From Symbiodinium natans (lineage: Eukaryota > Sar > Dinophyceae > Suessiales > Symbiodiniaceae), in assembly GCA_905221605.1 (NCBI GenBank), contig CAJNDS010000183.1, positions 64,001 to 85,000 of the forward strand: 21,000 bases of DNA, in the 5' to 3' direction. A program made the position numbers and the translations under genes. This document shows, piece after piece, positions 17,120 through 21,000 of this stretch. The notes beneath the pieces were generated by a model that was not told the DNA's origin, searched no databases, and saw nothing but the letters and a program-made list of their open reading frames with translations. Position 1 is the first letter of the stretch, and each line of letters opens with the position of its first letter.

Positions 17120-18424
17120 TCAGCGGCCGAGTTCGCGTTGTGGTCCGTCTTGGATTCGGTTCCATTGCTCCTCCCAGAGCGAGGGCTCCTTGGAGCTGAT
17201 GTCCTCCGGCCCCGACCTCAGAAGCCGGTTGAGGTCGGGGTGGATCTCCAAGCGCCCTTTGAACTCGTCGTTCTCCACCGCGTAGAAGAGCCTGGCCCAC
17301 GCGATCTTATCCTCCTGGAACTCCTTGGACTCGGACGGCGCCATGAGCGTGAGGGTTTTCCATAGGATCACCAGCGTGGGGGCGTTGTAGTCGGGGTGCG
17401 CGTTGATACAGGCTAGCACCACTCTCAACGGAGACTCCAGCTTCCTCTGCCACTGTGGGCTGCACGGGGAAACCTTCACGTGCTTCCCATGCTGCGGTGT
17501 GTTCTCGTCGGTGTAGAGGGGCGTCCCGGAGCCGCCGGCGAACTTGCTCATGAACGCCTGCCGCTCCGACCAGGAGCGGAAAGCGATCATGGTGATGGTG
17601 CTCCAGAATTGACCCTGCGGTATGGTCACTGGGTCGGCGGTCAGGACGTTGAAGTACCTCCCCCACTCTCTGGCGGTGTGGTCGTTGATGTGACCCCTGA
17701 TGCTGAGGAAGTTCTTGATCTCCGGGACCTGCATCAGCATCCACCCGATCTGGAACAAGCGCATCTCCGGCTTGAGTCCGGCGGGCCATCCTGAAAGGAT
17801 GACTTGTAGCCCGCATGCATGTCGTTGCTGGGCCCTGTTCTCTGACGCCATCCAACTGAGCTCCTTCTTGCACTGGAAGACCCTGTCGTCGATCGTCTTA
17901 ATGGCGGTCTCCAGCTGCAAGGCCATGTTGAACAGCTCCGGCCTGATGACGCCCTTGTGGTAGCCTCGGATGAGTCTAACCACATCCTGCGTTGTGGTCA
18001 CCTTGGTTTGCAACCACTGCTCCACGTTGCCGGGCTTGTTGATATCCACACCGACGTTGCTGGCTGTGAGGGAAACGGCAGTGGCGTCGTCGAAGGCGAG
18101 CGGCTGGATCAGGGTGGGTTCCTGGGACTGCTGGCTCGAAGCTGCTGCCGCTGGCTCGTCTTGCGGTGTGGTCGCAAGCGAAGACTCTCCCGGTGTTGGC
18201 GGGCCGCGCTTCTGCGAAGTCCGATGCTGCCAGTATACGTGCTGAACTGCGTCGTAGCCCCCTGTGCGCATGACTTTGCGCTGGTCCTGAAACGATTGGA
18301 TAGCTCCAGCATCAATCTGCTGGCCTTGCGAACCCGACATTGCAAAAGGCGGTGAAATCTGCCCCTCCCTTAAGGATAACGGGGCGGTGTGGTCGACTTG
18401 ACCAAATCTGAAAAAGACTTGCAA
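17120..18424 (-). CDS. LINE ORF1-like protein, main frame (434 codons)
   Basis: This frame precedes ORF2 in the same element, so it is the candidate ORF1 nucleic-acid-binding protein that would coat the element RNA. The first Met is at 18424, but a second Met at 18340 (residue 29), followed by SGSQGQQ, looks a more natural N-terminus; the 28 residues before it would then be 5' leader. The N-terminal 110 residues are low complexity (Q, S, A, T). From about residue 195 there is a globular region with an ILSGWPAGLKP segment and, near residue 285, a WSTITMIAFRSWSERQAFM segment. Its alternating hydrophobic pattern could fit an RRM-like fold as in some plant and algal LINE ORF1 proteins, but I cannot confirm this by eye. 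The frame stops at 17120 with no recognisable end. Homology probably continues in another frame (16717-17085), suggesting a frameshift near 17120-17180. Five or more copies of the GACCACACCGC motif or close variants lie inside it. Confidence 0.75.
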   Translation of the reverse strand: MQVFFRFGQVDHTAPLSLREGQISPPFAMSGSQGQQIDAGAIQSFQDQRKVMRTGGYDAVQHVYWQHRTSQKRGPPTPGESSLATTPQDEPAAAASSQQSQEPTLIQPLAFDDATAVSLTASNVGVDINKPGNVEQWLQTKVTTTQDVVRLIRGYHKGVIRPELFNMALQLETAIKTIDDRVFQCKKELSWMASENRAQQRHACGLQVILSGWPAGLKPEMRLFQIGWMLMQVPEIKNFLSIRGHINDHTAREWGRYFNVLTADPVTIPQGQFWSTITMIAFRSWSERQAFMSKFAGGSGTPLYTDENTPQHGKHVKVSPCSPQWQRKLESPLRVVLACINAHPDYNAPTLVILWKTLTLMAPSESKEFQEDKIAWARLFYAVENDEFKGRLEIHPDLNRLLRSGPEDISSKEPSLWEEQWNRIQDGPQRELGR

Positions 18425-18442
18425 TCGTGCACTTACAGCCGA

Positions 18443-18539
18443 AATGCCTGGGTTTAGGGTTTAGGGTTTAGGGTTTAGGGTTTAGGGTTTAGGGTTTAGG
18501 GTTTAGGGTTTAGGGTTTAGGGTTTAGGGCCCAGGCATT
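18443..18539. repeat. Perfect 10-bp inverted repeat enclosing the 11-unit telomere array
   Basis: The arms are 18443-18452 and 18530-18539 with ten of ten bases complementary, and the loop is solely (TTTAGGG)11. It could extrude as a hairpin, or mark a telomere array captured at the centre of a palindrome. Confidence 0.9.
18453..18529 (+). repeat. Telomere-like array, exactly 11 TTTAGGG units, at LINE 5' side
   Basis: The 77 bases are 11 perfect heptamers. They are bracketed by AATGCCTGGG (18443-18452) and its exact reverse complement CCCAGGCATT (18530-18539). Confidence 0.97.
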
Positions 18540-18628
18540 GCTGAAAACCGCATGGTGCAACCTTTTTAGGGTGTAGGTTTCCCCTGAGGGCTGAGGGTGA
18601 AGCCTCCCTCCTTCCCGCCTTCGGACAT

Positions 18629-18698
18629 CCCTAAACCCTAAACCCTAAACCCTAAACCCTAAACCCTAAACCCTAAACCCTAAACCCTAAACCCTAAA
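18629..18698 (-). repeat. Telomere-like array, exactly 10 CCCTAAA units
   Basis: There are 70 bases of perfect CCCTAAA. It is opposite in orientation to the array 99 bases upstream (18453-18529). The flanks are CGGACAT and TGGACTT, with no clear duplication. Confidence 0.95.
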
Positions 18699-18814
18699 TG
18701 GACTTCGATCGCGAGGCTTCTCGAAGGCCCAGCTTAACAGCTTAACATGCCTGAGAGGTCTTTGCCGGGGGGGGCTCCGTGCACGGGTCGGTTCGAAGTA
18801 TGGCTCTCCGTACC

Positions 18815-18887
18815 TTAGGTTTAGGGTTTAGGGTTTAGGGTGTAGGGTTTAGGGTATAGGGTTTACGGTTTAGGGTTTAGGGTTTAG
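18815..18887 (+). repeat. Telomere-like TTTAGGG array with variants
   Basis: The array is mostly TTTAGGG, with TGTAGGG, TATAGGG and TTTACGG variants. Confidence 0.9.
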
Positions 18888-19489
18888 AAACCAGGGTATT
18901 GACAACATGTGAACCTTCAAAAGCAGGGCCTTCGGGGCTTCTGGCCAAGGGGGTTCGTGTCCTTACTTCAAGGCTCATGGGTACCGATAAGTAGTTCTAA
19001 GTACCTGAAATAAGGTTAGAAGCACTTAGAACTCTAGTTCTCCCACCTGTATATTCCCAGTTAAAACTGGCCATGAACATGCAAATAGGGCGTGGCCAAA
19101 CGGATGCTGAGCGTGGAGCCCGGCCATCGCATGATGACGGCCGGTGGCTCAGGCAGCTTTTCCTGCTGCACTCCCTCTTCCACCCACGAAGCCCTACACC
19201 CCAAGCCTGAACCCGAAAAAACCCTAAGCCAGAAGCCATAAACCCTAAACCTGTGGTGTCCTAGTTCACGTCCCTTGCAAAAAACCCAATAAAGCCTGAA
19301 TACCTAAACCCTAAACTCTAGACCCTAATCCCTACGAGTAGTGGCTTGGCCACAACCTGACCACTCTCCGCCACCTGCGAAGTATACTGTATTGCTTGAT
19401 CTTCTGTGACATATGCATATGGTGTCATTCTAGAAATAAACATGCATATAATTAGACATACAAATGTATGATACGATGTGATACTATTG
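18888..19489. other. Unassigned stretch with one dispersed-family half-copy
   Basis: ACTTCAAGGCTCATGGGTAC at 18964-18983 belongs to the GGTTCATGGGTAGC family. Decayed CCCTAAA lies at 19200-19250 and 19303-19333. No gene is supported. Confidence 0.45.
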
Positions 19490-19518
19490 ATATACATATA
19501 TATATATATATATATATC
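19490..19518. repeat. TA microsatellite
   Basis: About 29 bases of near-perfect (TA)n in an AT-rich neighbourhood. Confidence 0.93.
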
Positions 19519-20828
19519 GAGAACAAAATGTATGTGATATCTGCTGAATCTCCCGATCGGAATTGGGACAGAAGCCCCAAGCCAACAACAGCATCATGAA
19601 CCAGATTCTCTGCACCAAACCAGCAAGATGAGGCAATTCATGGCGGTTTCCATACCCGTCCTCCGCTGAGGAGAAGGCGGCACCTTCTGTACAAATTGTT
19701 GTAGTGAAGTGAAGTGCAGCATTGGCTGCTTTTGGGCTTGGGTTCGGGCTGTTGGCTTTAGGGTTCAATTTTTGGGGCCACTGGTAGAAGAGGCTTCAAA
19801 GTGTTCTTAGGGGTGTCTTCAAAATTTCGGAGTGTCGGAGATGGGGCAAGCTGACCACACCACCCTAAGCAGCCGCGGGGCGCACCGAATCCAGGCCCAC
19901 GCACCCACATGCCAAACCAATTTTTCCAGATCCCCGAAACCCCTAAACCCTTCCATATGCGTAGCCCTTAGCTGGGGCTTGGACCCCCACACAGACCTTC
20001 GGCGACTCCTCGAAAGCCACGCAGACCTCGGCGGACGGCTTGTGGAGGTGACCCGACATTCAAACCAAACAAACGCCCAAGTCGGCCCAAGTCTACATCC
20101 GAAGTAGTAAACCCTATACCTTTGAACCCCAAAACTCGAAGCCTTTTATATTATGAGCCCTGAACACGCCGCCAGTCCAGCCGCTTGCTTTTGTCCACGA
20201 GCCGGCTCTGTACACTCGAGGCTCTGTATGGACTCGGGCCACAGTTCCTGTCCATGTCCAGGTTGTGGTAGATTGAGCGCCTGCAAAGACTTGGCCATTT
20301 CCGGCCAGCTCCGAAATGGTTCGCCCAGCAAGGGCGTAGCTTCCTAGTGTCGAATTACAGCAACCTTTCCCCTGGGCTGTGGAACCTTCTGTTGCAGCTG
20401 CCCTGACCGCACTCCTTTCTGCTCGGACCTGAGCTCGCCATCGGGTGCCCGTCAGGTGAGGCCACGGCCGCGCCGAAGGGTTCAGGGTGTACTGAGCCTT
20501 CAACATGTTGACGTTCCACGTGACCGCGGAAATGGCGTCAGGTGGGGTCATCTGCAAGCTGGAGCCTGCATTCCACGGATTGGGGGTGGTTCTTCTTCAT
20601 ATCTCCGGGCACCGCTTAAGCGAGGTGTGTGGGGGGATTGTGCTATATTGGCATTGGGGCTTCCTTCTTCAGCAGCAAGCCGATTTTGACAGATGGCCGA
20701 AGTGGAGCCCTGACTTCAACAAACCCACCAGGTGGCAACATGTGACGACAAAGCGCACAGCGGGCACCTTCGCGACAGCGCCTCCTGCGAATGTTGACAT
20801 TTGAGGCGCTTGCTTCAAGGCAAAAAAT
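19519..20828. other. Unassigned stretch
   Basis: Frames of 80-147 codons occur (for example minus 20114-20557) but overlap antisense partners and show no recognised motif. One near-copy of the LINE 11-mer (GACCACACCAC) is at 19853-19863 on the plus strand. Confidence 0.4.
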
Positions 20829-20853
20829 GCGGGTCCGAAAAATGGGACCCGCT

Positions 20854-20885
<32 letters not shown>

Positions 20886-20899
20886 GGGGGGGGGAGGGG
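20829..20899. repeat. 8-bp hairpin followed by G31 and further G runs
   Basis: GCGGGTCC (20829-20836) pairs with GGACCCGC (20845-20852). It is followed within two bases by 31 consecutive G (20854-20884), then G9 and G4 separated by single A. The tract has strong G-quadruplex potential and its length is likely polymorphic or uncertain in assembly. Proline-rich frames on the minus strand are artefacts. Confidence 0.9.
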
Positions 20900-21000
20900 C
20901 ACGTGGGGAGGAGAATAAAAACTCTGCACTATACACTATATAACATCTGACGTGGAGTATACAAAATACATTGTAAAGTGTACACACATCATGATCAGAT

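Larger units (their letters stand above)
12253..18394 (-). repeat. Dispersed 11-mer GACCACACCGC throughout the LINE
   Basis: On the plus strand the word is GCGGTGTGGTC. Exact copies start at 12797, 12947, 13260, 14200, 14364, 14616, 15279, 15819, 16290, 17673, 18163 and 18384. One-mismatch copies start at 13573, 14110, 15199, 16134, 16689, 16841, 16961, 17135, 17494, 17618 and 17989. Two- or three-mismatch copies start at 12253, 12576, 13152, 13859, 13988, 14772, 14839, 16556, 17012 and 17382. Spacing runs from about 50 to 325 bases, averaging roughly 170-180, with no strict period. The copies encode DHTA, TTPP/TTPQ or xHR depending on frame, so the constraint is on nucleic acid. All are in the element's sense orientation. 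In conserved protein blocks they replace family residues without changing length (VDHTAL in the RT, IVDHTAM in RNase H), so they are not insertions. Confidence 0.95.
12150..18452 (-). mobile_element. Non-LTR retrotransposon (LINE), APE-RNaseH-RT type, degenerate
   Basis: A LINE occupies about 6.3 kb and reads on the minus strand. It has an ORF1-like frame, then an ORF2 with apurinic-type endonuclease (APE), RNase H and reverse transcriptase (RT). No LTRs, integrase or gag/protease are seen. The copy carries two frameshifts in ORF2, a probable one in ORF1 and an in-frame TGA between the two, so it is not expected to be mobile by itself. The 3' end (about 12150) runs directly into TTTAGGG repeats. 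The 5' end is followed after 28 bases by another TTTAGGG array (18453-18529) in the same orientation. There is no recognisable 3' UTR, and the tail is at most an A8 run merged with telomere-like repeat. The exact 5' boundary is inferred and could lie anywhere between 18425 and 18540. Any target-site duplication would be invisible inside heptamer repeats. Confidence 0.95.

Noticed and set aside
12253-18394. DHTA as a repeated peptide motif of the LINE proteins
   Set aside because: The same nucleotide word also occurs in the two other frames and in the probable leader, so the peptide is a by-product.
18397-18410. Possible relict dinoflagellate spliced leader (TTTGGTCAAG on the minus strand against TTTTGGCTCAAG)
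   Set aside because: The match needs two deletions and is too short. It would have been good evidence for the host group, but I cannot rely on it.
20643-20987. Proline-rich minus-strand frames at the right edge
   Set aside because: The proline run is the 31-nt G tract read in antisense.

Overview
The window looks like a gene-poor stretch of nuclear DNA from a protist, with a dinoflagellate (Symbiodiniaceae-like) as my best guess. The grounds are the plant/alveolate-type telomere heptamer TTTAGGG/CCCTAAA scattered inside the sequence in both orientations, long non-coding tracts, and a degenerate LINE as the only clear coding element. An apicomplexan of the Eimeria type, whose genome is known for telomere-like heptamers, or a green alga/plant cannot be excluded. 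No rRNA, tRNA, CRISPR array or prokaryote-style operon is visible.

Positions 1-12045 hold no gene I can name. They are a patchwork of interstitial telomere-like arrays (pure TTTAGGG plus CCCTAAAAA, CCCCTAAAA and CCCCAAA variants), homopolymer and TA runs, short foldback (MITE-like) elements and unassigned DNA. A recurring half-element starting near CTTGGAGGTTCATGGGTAGC appears about eight times in the window. Several telomere arrays sit in the loop of an inverted repeat.

Positions 12150-18452 are one non-LTR retrotransposon on the minus strand. ORF1 (18424 down to about 17120, probably continuing in another frame to 16717) has no confidently named domain. ORF2 (16674 down to 12147) carries a long basic N-terminal region, an apurinic-type endonuclease (APE), an RNase H and a reverse transcriptase with YADD. 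ORF2 is broken by two frameshifts and ORF1 probably by one, so this copy is dead. Unusually, RNase H lies between endonuclease and reverse transcriptase. The element is bounded on both sides by same-orientation TTTAGGG arrays, and the ORF2 stop codon is read from the telomere-like repeat itself, which suggests insertion into, or priming on, telomeric repeats.

The strongest unexplained signal is the 11-mer GACCACACCGC (plus strand GCGGTGTGGTC). It occurs 12 times exactly and more than 20 further times with one to three changes along the whole LINE, always in the element's sense orientation but in all three reading frames. It is therefore a nucleic-acid signal and not a protein repeat.

Positions 18453-21000 hold three more telomere-like arrays (one of exactly 11 units inside a perfect 10-bp inverted repeat, one of exactly 10 units), a TA microsatellite, a 31-nt G run and otherwise unassigned DNA.
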